This document shows, piece by piece, positions 23,154 to 35,776 of a DNA stretch of 64,000 nucleotides (its first letter is position 1; each line of letters starts with the position of its first letter). The notes beneath the pieces are model-generated. The model worked only from the letters and a program-made list of their open reading frames with translations. It did not search any database and was not told the DNA's origin. Both the position numbers and the translations under genes were made by a program. The DNA lies in assembly GCA_021234155.1 (NCBI GenBank), contig JAJEKV010000047.1, positions 5,917,071 to 5,981,070 of the forward strand, read 5' to 3'. Source of the DNA: Isoetes taiwanensis. Lineage: Eukaryota > Streptophyta > Lycopodiopsida > Isoetales > Isoetaceae.

Positions 23154-23522
23154 ATGCAAAATTTTGCTTTTTGCTTGAACAATGAGTGCATGATATTGAA
23201 ATCTATTTATATCTATTGCATTACATGTGTGGGGAGGGAGATGAAATATATAGGGCAATCGTCGAATCCTTGGAAACGTATGAAACAACATATGAAGAAG
23301 CCAAATAAGAAAATGGCTAAAGATGTTGAGAAGTATGGATGCATTTTGAACATGTTCCAGTTTGAGATATTGGGTCATGCCGCCAATCGAGACGAGGCGA
23401 ACATATTAGAAAAGCAATTTATACGGGAGTATAACACTGTTTTGAATGGCTATAACAATTTGCGTGGCAACCCTTCAAGTTCAAAAAAAATTTGGTATTT
23501 GAGAAGAAATGGGAAATTTTGA
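23154..23522 (+). CDS. GIY-YIG family endonuclease
   Basis: A 122-residue frame containing a nearly complete GIY-YIG nuclease domain, a fold that cuts DNA with one metal ion. In order: SIYIYCITC (Tyr19-Ile20-Tyr21 stands for the first motif, with Gly replaced), MKYIGQSSNP (Tyr32, Ile33, Gly34), WKRMKQH (Arg42, His46), DVEKYG, EANILEKQFI (Glu86, the metal ligand) and VLNGYN (Asn98 or Asn101). Every catalytic position I can judge is filled. It lacks the RING domain of SLX1 and the Cys pair usual in Penelope endonucleases. The EKYG and NGYN signatures resemble homing-type and large-virus GIY-YIG proteins more. An in-frame stop precedes a possible acceptor at 23129, so the true start could be an upstream exon. 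Fold assignment is firm; biological role is not known. Confidence 0.75.
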   Translation: MQNFAFCLNNECMILKSIYIYCITCVGREMKYIGQSSNPWKRMKQHMKKPNKKMAKDVEKYGCILNMFQFEILGHAANRDEANILEKQFIREYNTVLNGYNNLRGNPSSSKKIWYLRRNGKF

Positions 23523-25059
23523 AATAAAACGACGTGACATGTAGGGTTGGGTTGGTTGGTGCGTTGGGATTGCATAAAGTCTTTCTAAAATCTAGTGCAA
23601 TGGCCTTTGGAGCCTGCTGCATGTTACTGAAATAATAATACATTAACTTCATAAGTTGAAGATGTTAATCGAATTACCTATCCATTAAAGAAACTTTTCA
23701 AATCTCCAGTATTTGATGGCTTTATAATTTTACTAAGACTATAGGGACATTGCAACTAATCCCTTATGTATCCCTTATGTTTAGAGGTAAAGGCAGGCTT
23801 GAGGAATCGGTTGGGTTTGGTTGTAGAGTTGGCAAAGGGTGGGGAACTATAGGTAGATGAAGGAAAATAACCATTACTATGTTTTGGCCCTCTATCTATA
23901 TGTGTGGCAATTTGAAATAACAAACCTATTTAATTTGGCTATGATAATGTGGCAACACACGCTATCTATTTAAAACTGGAAAAAATGCCCAGCCAATGTG
24001 TGTGAAACAAGAACAATGTGTGTAAAATATAAAACGTCAGTCTACAGTATTAGAATTTAATGTGTGCACAAACACTATGATGCCATAGGAATTATTTCGA
24101 ATTATTTCATGCGATACCAATGCAACGGACATAAAAAATAGCAAGGCTTACCAAAGACTTTTGCCCTGGCAGTGACTTTTACACTGAATCAAGTGTGCTA
24201 TAAAATGTATAATTACGCCAATGTGTAAGCATTATGCATTACCTTTCATGCTCTCACGTTTGACCTTTTTAAAAGCTCTTGAGTTCTTGAAAGACCTTGG
24301 GAATAATGAGCAATTCTAGAATAATTTTGAGAACAGGGATACGATGCAATGTCGATGTCACTTGAGGAAGTCTAGACGAAATTTAGAAAATTGAAGAATT
24401 TAACAAATCCGACATTCAAATTTAATAAAATAATGTTTAGGATGTATTACATTTGAGACCAGGTCTCTTAATTCCTTCTTTGTTGGATTCTTTGGGCAAT
24501 AGATTTTTTCTCACTTTCCCATAGCATCCCTTTTAGGGCATCTTCAATATTCTGTTGAATCTCCTTTTCAATGATACTGTTAAAGAACGTAATGCCATAA
24601 CGAACTTATAATCCAAGATTTCAATCAGTGGTAAGTTGCCACAAAGAGTCTTAATAGTTATTTTATTAAAGATCTAGGAGGCATGTGCTTCCTAGATGTT
24701 TAATAAAAGTTATTGCAAACATTTATTAGAAGAAATGCATAACAATATTAATGCTAAAAATTGCCTCAAAGGTCCTCAATTTGTAGAGGCGCTCTATTTG
24801 CCAATGTTCAATCATATCAGGTCAGAATGGGTATTTCCTCGTCTCCACTTGAGATATGAACTAGGATGAACCAATAAGAATTGCTCCCTTGGTGCCGGAG
24901 GCACATGTATTTTACACATTCTGTCCACTTCTGAAGCTTATTTAAATTATTAAGGTATGAATCCGTCCAAGTTCTTCTTAGCCTGTTACTGGGGCTTTTG
25001 TCCCCTTATATCCACAGCGGCACTGGAATCAAAATCGTACCAGAAATAGCATTATTGAA
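23523..25059. other. Non-coding, nothing recognised
   Basis: AT-rich. A phrase near 24610 (AATCAGTGGTAAGTTGCC) recurs in diverged form near 51508, suggesting a dispersed repeat. No gene seen. Confidence 0.45.
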
Positions 25060-28000
25060 TTAAACATGTTTATCTCTTGTTCCTAAGAAATCCGCAATGC
25101 CATGGGCACAATCCAGATCAGTATATTTGGATTTCTTTGGTAAGAAATAGCAAACCGCAATATAAGATTCTGGCAAGTTTGATCCAATGAACCTCGTTTC
25201 ATCCTCATTTCCACAGCCCGCCATATACTGACTGCAAGTACTAGAAGGCTTTCTTTCATTTTCTATGTTTCAGATTAGCCTCCAGCTTAATCCAACCAAT
25301 CTCCAGCTGGTGGGAAAGAACTTCATGTTGTTTGGGAGGTCAACATCTAAATAGCCAGCCTCGTAATAAAGGCTCATTGGGGTCTGTTCATGTGATTGCA
25401 GACCCCAATGAAGAGGATAGAAAATATGATGCATGCCCTACATCTGCACTTTATAAATAAAAAATTTTAAATTCCTTACGTATGTTTCTCATTTATAATT
25501 CATAAGGTGAAGGCCTACCTGCTTGAAGCTCCCTTTGCGAAAGAGCATTGGCAGTTGAATAGTTTATCATGCCATCAATAAGCCCTATAGCTTTAGTTAC
25601 TCTCCTTTAGGGCCCTGGCAAATGCAAGTTAAGCACATTTTAGCTGCATAATTTATCCACCACAGAATCACATAGAAAGGGTACATGTTGAAATCGTATT
25701 TAGTCTGATGTTGTACTTCCATCTTCAAATGCAAGTACCTACCTGGCTTAGAAAATAACCCGTAGATTCCATAGCACTTAAAGTTCGTATCTCATTGTGA
25801 AGTCAACTGGGCTTCCTGTAAAAAGAACAAGTAGTTGATGAACTGTATTAGATACGCAACACTCCTTTGAAGCATGTTGCACTCTCCAAGTAATGCATTC
25901 TATCCAGCAAAGCAGAGAAGAAATTTGTTGACAGTATTAAAAAAACATACCACAGCTAGACATGCAAGCAGCTTGCCTTCACTTGCAGTATTCCAATTTT
26001 ATCTGCAGTAGTCCAGCTTCATCTTCTACCACACAAACAAACCAAAACAATTCAAGAAATTCAAGAACATAATGTTTGACACCCTTCCATTTGAATTCCT
26101 TCCATATCTTCTTGCCAAAACAAGTGCCATCTTTGGACCATTACGGACAAATAAAGGTGTTTGGACTCTTGCACCATATGGGTTGTACAAGCCTTCCAAT
26201 TCATGGATTCATTTGATATGACAAATCTTGATGCATGAATCACCAACCCTTTTTGCTTTCTTGCGGGGAAAGTACCTTCCTCTTGATGTATTTGCTCAAA
26301 AATCGGATAACATGTTTAAAATTACTCTCCCCTAAGGGACAAAAAAAATTGGAAGGACTTGAAACTATAGAAGAATCTGAACTTACAATAGGATCTTCTC
26401 TCATCCTAGATCTATACAATAAGCTGAATTTTCCTCTAGATAGGAAGCATATTGCATATTGAAGCACCGTTCCTAAGTGAGAGTTCATGACACATGAAAG
26501 CTTGAAAACAACTAAGTTTTTTTTTTTAAGTACGAATAGTTTGAGAAGGCTAAAAAATAATATGTTAGTTGGAGCAGCCTATTCATAGACCCTATATGCA
26601 TGATTAAATTGAAAGAATACGGTACGGATATCAACTGTCATGAAAGTCAAAATAGATTGAATTCAACTGAGTAAAACTTACTGTAAGCTCCTCATATTCT
26701 ACATAATATTGTAGACACCTGCTCCTCTTTATACACACAAAGGTCTGCCTCTGGATCACTGCCAATCTCGCTACCCATATAACCATGTAAACACGCCATG
26801 CTAGTTTTACATTCATGGAGAATTGAAGCGGGGAGAAGGTGATTATGAAGGAAAATAATGTGAGAAATATTGGAGTACATTTTCTCATCATTTTTTCCCT
26901 TGCTTCTTTGCTAATACAATCTTAAGGGTTAATGAGTTGATACCTGGAAGAGCTGGTAATTGTGCATTGGTATCAACAGAGGAGCTTCTCTTGGTTCGTG
27001 AAAGATGATCGTGTCCCACATGAAATGGAAAAATGGAGCAATTTTATTTTGAAGCTACAACAATGGACATGAAGGGACTATCCCCAAGAGGTGTGATCCC
27101 CGAATGGATCGATCCCGAACTTTCTTTGTCGCTTTCGCAGAGGAAACAAGAAAAATTATGCCCTTATAGGGATTTTTGGAGCAAACTTGCATAATATTTT
27201 CTCCCTCGATCCGGTATAATCGCATTATCTCTAACAGGTGGTAGAAATATAGGCACGGGAAAGTTAGGTCTTCCAGGAATTTACGTCTTATCTCATCAAG
27301 TAAGGGCCTCATGGTCCGGAGAAAAAAGCGTTGAAACATTGATAAGGCATTTAAACAAGTTATATTTTTTGAAGGATCCTGAAAGAGGGGATCCCGCGTG
27401 GGATCCTTACTTGAGGAGGTGATCCCATTTGGGGATCCCAAGGGGGAGATCAATCAAGCTGGGGTAAGTCTATCCTCAGCCGTATCTAGATAGGAAAAAC
27501 AACTAGATTATATATACTACTAGTATCCTTTGCAATTTATAGGGCGTTATTTTGATGACCTAAGAAGCCCCCTTGGCCAAAAATCAAACTACACATATAA
27601 AAGATAACTACACATGCACAAGCAGCAAAGCTTCGTTATTATAAATGGACAGATAGTACTTTTTACGTCATACCACATGGTAGCATCTTATAGGCACATA
27701 TGATGGTCCCCTTCCATTGAGCAAAATCATTCCATGCCTTTTACTTACTCGCCCCTTGGCTTACTTTGTCTTTGTCTTATTATAAACACTTAGGCATTTT
27801 TCACCCTTTGGTCCCATGAACATTGCCTTTGCTTCCTTAATATGAAACTTGTCATATAGAAAATTGTGCCCAACTCCTTGCCAAAAGAAAAAGCCACGGA
27901 AAAGGTCGCTGCAAGCTGGGCAGAAATTAAAATATGAAAACAAATCTTATTTTAATCCTTTAAAGGTAAGATCTACTTGCAAACGCCTCATAATAATGAC

Positions 28001-28280
28001 GATATGCTATTTCGTACCTTAAGAGAAAGCACTTTGCTCTGCCAGCCTTGTTCATGGCATGTTTCAAAGAGCTATCAGATAAAAGAAAGATCCCCACTAA
28101 CCATTCTCTCAAACACGTTCATTGCCTCCAGATTACTGTCAAAGTTCACAACAATATCTGCTGACATTTAGAAATCCAAACAAAGCATCCTGTTTTGCTA
28201 ACGACCGCTTGGCTATGGCCACCACGAAAGCTTGGTAGATCTCGAAAAGCTTGGCTTGGCTTGGCCATGGCGAAATAGAA
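25060..28280 (-). other. Exon-like fragments of a possible minus-strand gene
   Basis: Several short frames with protein-like composition lie in order on the minus strand. One is near 28150-28270 (KLFEIYQAFVVAIAKRSL). One ends at a strong donor near 26694 (CTTACA|GTAAGT). One of about 48 nt lies at 26393-26440 between TATCTAG and GTAAGT. One at 26073-26202 reads LYNPYGARVQTPLFVRNG. A 54-residue ATG frame at 25060-25224 reads NLPESYIAVCYFLPKKSK. I could not link them in phase or recognise the protein. They may be a real multi-exon gene or a decayed one. The intervals between them show nothing. Confidence 0.3.
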
Positions 28281-30314
28281 GAGAACAGAGAAGGTGGAGA
28301 TTAGAACGGCAGTGAAATCCGAAAGGACGAGATCGAAATAATGGAGAGGTCGAATACTCCGGCAGGCAAATACTTCCTTTTCTAATTTTCCTGACCCTAC
28401 GATCAGAAAATAACGAATCGGACGGCTAAAAAAGAAAACAGCTGACGTGGCATGACACGTGGCATAGCTCAGAACTCAGGAAAGTGGGCGGGGGGTTAGG
28501 CAACCCTGCTAAAAAAACTATAAATCATAATTTTTGATATATTTGGAGTTCGCTATAAGGGTTTTAAGTCAGGAGGCTAATTTAATCCCAATAGACCACA
28601 TGTGCCCTTCAATGGACCATTAACACTACTGGAACTATTCTAGGTTCATCAACCAGAATTGGTCCAACACAGCCTCTACCACTTAAACCTGTGTATCTAA
28701 AAAGAGAAATTTCTATTTCACAAGATACACCACTTTTTGAATCTTCACCCTATTCTTTATGACCATGGAGGATTTTATGACCAATAGATTTACTGATAAT
28801 GTTGTTTAAACTTAGTCGCCAAACCATATATAGGTGAAAAAAACTGTCTGAGATTGTTAATTGTTTTTCCTTTACTATAAGAAGTTTTGATGTAATACTT
28901 GCGATCATAAGTTGTCAACTTTAAGAGCTATAGTCCAACAATTTGTTGGAGTGTTCATAAGTCATGTTGATCTCAATTTTCATTAAAGAAACTCTATAAA
29001 GGATTTAGGACAAAAATAAACTCATATATAAGCTTTCCAAGGGCAATAATTAATGTTACATAATAAACAATTTTATCAACTTAAATGTAGTGAATACCCA
29101 TGTATTCTTTATATTTAGAAGCGGTTATTACTACACATTATTATAGTTTAGTTAAGGTAATAGTACATTAACTCATCTTTTATGATAGGCAATATCTTTT
29201 ATGAACGCGATCCTTCTTTGGCAACATTCTCGCCTTATTGTCTCAGGCGATTTGGAGCCCAACAAGGATTTATTTAGACCTATTTGTGATCTGGGTAATT
29301 TTGTCACTCCATTGTTTCTGAAAATAGTTACAAATATAACTAGGCATGGACAATTTCTGGTCTGTGCTTAGGCGTGCCATATTTTGAAGCAAGAAAACCT
29401 TTTTTTTTTCAATTCATGATTGGCAAAACATGTGATAGAAGTTCCAAATGTAGTTGTATAATGTTAGTCAAAACACACGAAGAAATCTTCTTATTTCTAA
29501 TTACCATAAATTTATCTTGTCTTTTATGATAGACTATATTTTTTATGGATTTAAGCCTTCATTGGCAACATTGATCTACAAATTGATAACATACTACTAT
29601 ATGCAAGATTTAAATATATATAGGTCTGGACCATTAAGGTCCACAATGAGACAAATTGGGTATAGAAGTGTATCTCTCTAGTTATTATCATCAGTTCTAT
29701 TCATTGTTCATTTGTCACTCATACAATAATATGGTGATTTTCTACTTTCTCAATCATAATTTTTGGAAGGGTGAGTGGACATTCGTATAGATTCAATTTG
29801 CTTGTGCTTGAACATTATCCTTTAATGATGTAATTCCACAAATCAACTAACTTTCTCAAATAGAGATATATGGGATATATATTTTCTAAGGGCGAGTTTA
29901 AAATTGATTAAGATGAGGATGTTTTGTCTTTTTTAACATTCTAAGTCATGTGGACCAACAATGGGAAATAGATATAGCAGTCTATCTTTACTTTTCGTAA
30001 CTATAGCTTTTCGTATTTATGCTTCATTCTTTTTGCATTGCTTTCACAACTTGAAAAGTTTGAAAATATGAGTTTTGAGGTCACCATTCAATGCAAAATT
30101 TATAGAACACATCATGCAACAAATAACTTGGAATAAACACTATAAAGCTTACTCTAGACCTCAAGATCATGAGCATTAGTTATTTTTAATGAATATAATA
30201 ACTCATGGAGTACTTATATCCACAATTGAAATTGAGATCGATTAACATGAGCGAGTTCTTGATTTTAGAATGAATGTGAACCAGGAATGGTCTCAGGTAA
30301 ACAATTTTTTTTTT
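28281..30314. other. AT-rich, with a diverged duplication
   Basis: No gene seen. A segment near 29174-29230 (CTTTTATGATAG ... TTGGCAACATT) recurs near 29520-29572, an old direct duplication with a period of about 346 bp. Confidence 0.5.
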
Positions 30315-32306
30315 CTTGAGAACCCGGGGGGTTCACCTCTATATAAGGGGCATATGGCATGTGCGTGCAACAAATCAGGAGAAACCCCTCTGTATACAGC
30401 TGGCCCTCCATAGAAACCCCTATGTATACGGTCCCATACTGTCTAAGAATCATACCCGATTCCATACTTTTACACCCAGTGTAAGCACTTCTTGCCCTAC
30501 CCTCAACCTTATTTTTACGTCCATTTTTCATTCATGTATCCTACCCTCTACCGTATTTTTACATCCAGTCCGCAAAAGTTACATCCAGTCAGTATTTAGG
30601 GTTCTTCCTGGCGCCATTTGAGTTCAATGGTCACTCCAAACAAGATGCTAACGCATCAATGGGTTGCCCTTTAGAGGAGCCATTGATGCATGCGCAATTA
30701 CTCGACGTTCTTGTGCCGAATAATATTGTGTATAAAAAGTATGGCATAAACCTATGGGATTGGATGTTAATAGTGGATTTATTCGGAGAGCTTTGGAATT
30801 AGCAATGACTTTCTTGTATTATTAGCCTAGGTTCAAAAGTTCTTTTATTCTAACATCTTCATTCACATATCTTACAGTACGAAAGTGTTTATGTAATCAA
30901 TGTTGAGGGGTGATTTGTTGTTTGCAATGAGGTTTTTGAAACTGAGAGGGATGATTTGTTCAAAGGACATATCTTGCTAAATCATTGTTTGAAAATGCCA
31001 TATGCCATGGGCCATCGTACCAAGATCAAGAACTACAATCATGGAAGCTTTAGGCCTAATTCCAGACTGATAAAACATAAAAACAATGAAATAACATGCA
31101 ATTTTTAATAATAAATAAAATGGAAAATTTGAAACTCCCAACTTCATTGTGTAACTATTATATCAAAACACGAATGAACATAATAGTGTAATTACCCAAA
31201 ACGCAAAGGGAGGGAAAATGTTACATTTCAAAAGCTTAGAAGTTCACCTTCCATTTTCCCTCATTCTACGTGCATCTTAAAAAGTGTGCAAACTAAGACA
31301 TTGGAGTCACTTTGTGGGCAGCCCTGCTTATTCACATAATCAGTTGTACCCCATAGTGCCACATATAAAACAGAATGTGGTTCTATTTACATTGTCAAAG
31401 TGGATCAAGACAAAAACCAACACGCTTGTTTTCAAAATCAAATACAGTGTGATACACACCCATGAAGACATCACCAAGAATCCTGCCACAAATCAATGGC
31501 TCACTACCCATAAAAGATGATGGCAAACAAATATCAAATAGAGCAAAGGTATTAAGTACATACTAGAGTGGTCCAAATAGGGGGTGCTACATCCAGCCAA
31601 TCAATCCACTCACACATTGAGCCTTTTTTCCTTCACCAAAATGCGAATGTCGGAGCACAACGAGAATATTATATACCTACACCAAATGCAAAATGCCAAG
31701 AAACAATAAAACAACCACTACCTGCTTTCGGTGTAAGCTCAAATGTGTTATTTCCAATGGTGAACTCAGACGGGGCAAGAAATGTGATACACCACCACAC
31801 AATCCATCGTGGACTCCCCATTTGGGCTTGGTATTTTCTCGCAAAGCTTGAATAAAGATAAGACAAATTTTTGGACAAGATCAAAACACTATAGTACACA
31901 TGCTAATCATGAGCAATATAAATACCAGTGGTGACAGGTTTTAAAATTCTACTTGCTTCAAGTAAGTGAGGATCTGGTCGTTAGTCCGATTTTGTCTAAG
32001 CTGATTTTGAACCCAAATAACAGCCATCTCACAGATTTTGGAGCATCTGAATCTTCCTTTTCCAAAATGCTTGCAATCTGTGGCCTGTTAAAAAAAATGA
32101 TCCGCATTTGCTTCTAGAAAGTTCCAGTTAAATGCAATCTTGTACCATTATTGACTACCTTTTCGGATACCAAGCGGAGCATACTTTATCCGGTGCCACC
32201 TGCAATATAACATGTCAATCTATGCTTAGGCATCTTCAAAACAATCAAAGCATATATTAGCTTCAGAAACTAAGCGGCAACCTGTGAAGCGGCTGAAATT
32301 TCAACA

Positions 32307-32982
32307 TTAATATCTCCATATTGAGAGACAACCATCTTGCACTCCCCGACCGATCACTCCAGCAGCTCCTATAGCCCGATTGATCTTGGTAATGATATCC
32401 TAGAAAGAAGAGGAAAAAAGAAATTTTAGTGCCGTGAGTGGCAAGAGCAAACAAGCGATTACTCAAATACTACTATCAACATACCGATGGTCCAAAGAAG
32501 GGGCGTGCCTCCCGGGAAGACCATCTTAGAGATATCATCACCGCATATATGACCGGGGTGAGGGATTTTGATCTTCGTGTAAAGAATAAACCAGGAGGAA
32601 ACTCACTTGGAGGACGATGATCATCGTTGCACCTTCCGAACGCATGGCACGTAAACCAACAAAGCAGCCCCAAGTCGTTTCCGCACTTTTTTAGATCAGC
32701 AGCTACATAACGCCAAAGACTTTTGCTTCATGCAAAACGCAGATGCATAAATGAACCTCTGCCATGACATATGCAGAGCAACATCTTAAGTTATTTTCAC
32801 CGCAATCTAAACACAATATATTGTTCCATACCTTGAACTTATCCGAGATGTCATTCCAATCACTTGTGTTGAGTCTAAGAACATTGATGGCTTCTTCAAG
32901 AAATTGAGCAATCCCATAATTTAGTTTAGCAAGCAAACGTCGACTAGCTAAATTCTGCTTACGCCTTTTGAACGGTTCACGC
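32307..32982 (-). CDS. Unrecognised spliced gene inside the TIR transposon, 3' exons
   Basis: The function is not recognised. Three exons join in one frame: 32982-32832 (one base plus 50 codons), 32685-32485 (67 codons) and 32399-32307 (30 codons plus TAA). Both introns (146 and 85 nt) have GT-AG ends and are phase 0. The first exon is basic (REPFKRRKQNLASRRLL) with a long helix. The second is Cys-rich (CWFTCHAFGRC) and ends REARPFFGPS. The last reads DIITKINRAIGAAGVIGRG. No DDE motif is obvious in this part. It lies wholly inside the transposon, so a transposase or accessory protein is the natural guess. The upstream exon must end in phase 2 and was not found. Confidence 0.5.
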
Positions 32983-33163
32983 CTACAACAAATCGAATAG
33001 TAAAAGCATTAATAATAACACCACAAAAAACAGGAAACATTTCACTTTGCCACCATCATGGTTTGAATTCCATTTAGGTCTAAATGAAGAGAGCAAATCT
33101 TTGCAACCTATTGACAAGAAGCTAGGTAATCATATTAATTTCCAAGATGAACCAAAATCTTAC

Positions 33164-33821
33164 CTGTGGCTTCGCCAAACAAATCGAGCTCATCATTTTG
33201 GCCATTGAAGGTGTGACTTCGGAGGTCGATCGGAAGGCGGACTTTTGCAACAATCCCGGTAGCAATTCTTCCGCCAGATAAAGAAAAACCCATGCGGCTC
33301 TTACGTAAAGGGATGCGGCATCTACTAGATCCGGCATTCATAAGAACACCGGTTAAATGTTGCAATTCAACTTCTATCAATTCATATGCCCCGATTCAAA
33401 GTAAACCATTTTGTCCCCTCGATTTCGAGGGATGACTCGGTGGCATTCAACTTAAAACGGCGTGGCGTGTCAATTATATTGCATGCGAGGATATGCAAGC
33501 TACTGTGTCATTGCTTTTAAATTTTGAAGCATAATAATACAACTCCGTGCAATAGCAATAGCGTGGAGGCCGGTGTAACTCAAGAAAAAACAAAGAATCG
33601 ACATGCAAGAACCAACCGCCAATAATGGTGGGTGGGCATGCAAAGGAATAGACAAGTATAAAATGCCTAGTAGAGCTTACCAACTCAAAGTACTTCGTTT
33701 GCCTTTCTCTCAAGAAGCGACGATACGTAAACAACATCATTATGAGCTCATATCGTAAATCATCAACTCGAAATATTTTGGGCCTCCGAGTCCAGACTAT
33801 TAAATCGTTTGCCAAGTTCCA
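33164..33821 (-). other. Possible 5' exons of the transposon gene
   Basis: Two exon-like stretches on the minus strand end at strong donors. About 33821-33681 contains LRYELIMMLFTYRRFLRERQ and ends GAGTTG|GTAAGC. About 33390-33164 is open in two frames and ends CCACAG|GTAAGA. Their phases do not join each other or the exon at 32982 directly, so exons are missing or the gene is decayed. Confidence 0.3.
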
Positions 33822-33822
33822 A

Positions 33823-33891
33823 GAAAACCAAGTTCCAAGATCCCGTCAAACCAAGAAGCGATGAAAACCAAGTTCCAAGATCCCGTCAAAC
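33823..33891 (+). repeat. Tandem duplication of 40-bp period
   Basis: GAAAACCAAGTTCCAAGATC followed by CCGTCAAAC occurs at 33823 and again at 33863. Confidence 0.85.
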
Positions 33892-34189
33892 TCTGTGCTA
33901 GATTTTTATGTGGCAAGGGACGAAAAAACTTCAAAACATTGCCTCCGAAACACCAAATCCTAAAACGTTTTTCTGGCAGCAAGCTTCGGATTCAAAGCCC
34001 TAAAACGTATTCTTACGCCTTAGCAGCTCCAAGAAATCCATCCCCGGACCGTGGAAAATGCATACATCTGGGCGCCAAAACGTATGAGCGCCCGCATGTA
34101 TACGTACTATTGTTTTTCGAAAAAACCCCTTCTCCGTCCACGCACATGTATTCTACGGAATACATACGTGAACCCCCCGGGCTTGAGAA

Positions 34190-35776
34190 CAAATGCTATG
34201 CTCTTTTTACGTATTTGTTTTTGAGGTTATTGTATATCATTGTAACCTTAGATAATATGATTTTTTGGAGGATGATCTTGAATCCTTTCACTCTTATACA
34301 GACATAAGTTATCAGTCATTTGTATTCATAAAGATAAGAAAAATCAAAACTTTAGCATCAAGGTAATGAACAATTCTTGGATAAAACAAGTTGTCTACTA
34401 CTTATATTCAAGATTGTAGGACAAAATTTATTTTCTTACAAAAGTTAGAGATTTTATTTGGGAATAGCTTTCTGGAGACCATAATTGATTCATAGTAGAC
34501 AAGACACAATTTTGATCATGTCATGTTCAAAAAACTCTATCTCCCTTCTCAGACCTCGATTTGAGCTGCAATTTTTTGTGTTTCATTCTCGAACTCGTAA
34601 ATAAAAATACAAAAATAATTATAAACTCTTCTTATCAACATAGTTTTGCTTTTGAGTTTACCTAAGCGTAACTCTCAAGAATAGACCGATGCATTCTTAG
34701 ATATTTTTCATATTCATCATGACTGTCATATATCAATGTTTAAGAAGGCTCTAATTAAATATTGAATCTTCAACTTTCTATAAATTAGTATAAAGTGAAT
34801 AGTGTCAAATGCACTTTTCTTGGTACATCATGTGATGACTCCAGTGCTAACTGCCCTTCAATGAACCACATGGGATCTTCAATGGTCCACTGCAGATTTG
34901 CCAAAGTAACGACAATTTTAACAACAATTTTTTGTAGAGGAAAATCATAACAGGGAGAACATTATAAAGTAATATGAGGGGGTTGAACCCTCAACAGTAT
35001 TTGCTATTGTTTCCAAGCTCACTTTAACATAATTCAATTCACTGTTAACAAGAACTTGGTTAACAAGAACTAGGCTTAGTGAAGAGGCTATTTATAACTT
35101 GGCATAAAAAAACTTTTGATCATAATGAGCCCACTAGATGCTGGTCAGCATCTGCTAAAGTCTTGCTCGTTACGGGGTTTATTACCAAAGCCAAAGCTTC
35201 ATCTAACATTGGAGATGTAATTCTTATCTTCCAATGGTATTCCTTCAATTTCGAAACAATATAATAGCTTTTTGAATGTGGAAAAAGATCAATAGGATGG
35301 AGAACATACTATAGCTTTTGTTTTTTAGTAAAAGGATCCAATAAAGTTGGGGGTATTTTCCTATTAAATCTCGAACTAGAGCCAAATATACCAACTCATT
35401 CATTAATTTCCATACATCTCATTAGACACACGTTTATGTTGGTCCATTTGACCTAAAAAAATATGTCGCCCATGTTAAACGTTCGAACTGAATAACTATG
35501 TACGATAAAAATTACTTTGGAGAACTAGTGGCAAAACCAATTTATTAAGCACACCACAAGGAAGTTTTGTCTCAATAGATTGGTCAGCAAGGGCCTGGAT
35601 ATCAGAGAAGCCCAAAACCTTTTATAACATAGTATCTGCAGGCCTACCATCAATGCCTTGTTACTTTGCCAAATAGGTGCCCATACAAATGCTACAAGAA
35701 ATGAACTGGGAATTGAAGATCTCATTTCTTTATATGGTACATATATTGATTGCAATTATTCAAGCTTTTATTGACT
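34190..35776. other. Non-coding, nothing recognised
   Basis: AT-rich. A short frame at 35525-35755 (-) could be decayed transposon coding sequence, but I cannot place it. Confidence 0.4.

Larger units (their letters stand above)
30323..34181 (-). mobile_element. TIR DNA transposon with 8-bp target duplication
   Basis: The left terminus CCCGGGGGGTTCAC (30323-30336) is repeated exactly in inverted form at 34168-34181. Each end is flanked by CTTGAGAA in direct orientation (30315-30322 and 34182-34189), so the element is 3,859 bp with an 8-bp target duplication. An 8-bp duplication fits hAT, some Mutator-like, P, Merlin or KDZ families. The terminus lacks the usual CAGG start of hAT. Subterminal sequences on both sides share CATGTGCGTG and GTATAC. 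A spliced minus-strand gene lies inside. I infer a full-length element of unassigned superfamily. Confidence 0.75.

Noticed and set aside
22184-23522. Calling the GIY-YIG locus an integrated giant-virus segment
   Set aside because: Only one virus-like domain is seen, with no capsid, polymerase or other marker nearby; not enough evidence.
27055-27453. 132-residue minus-strand frame near repeated GGATCC motifs
   Set aside because: No recognisable domain, and no splice or start context; kept only as unexplained sequence.
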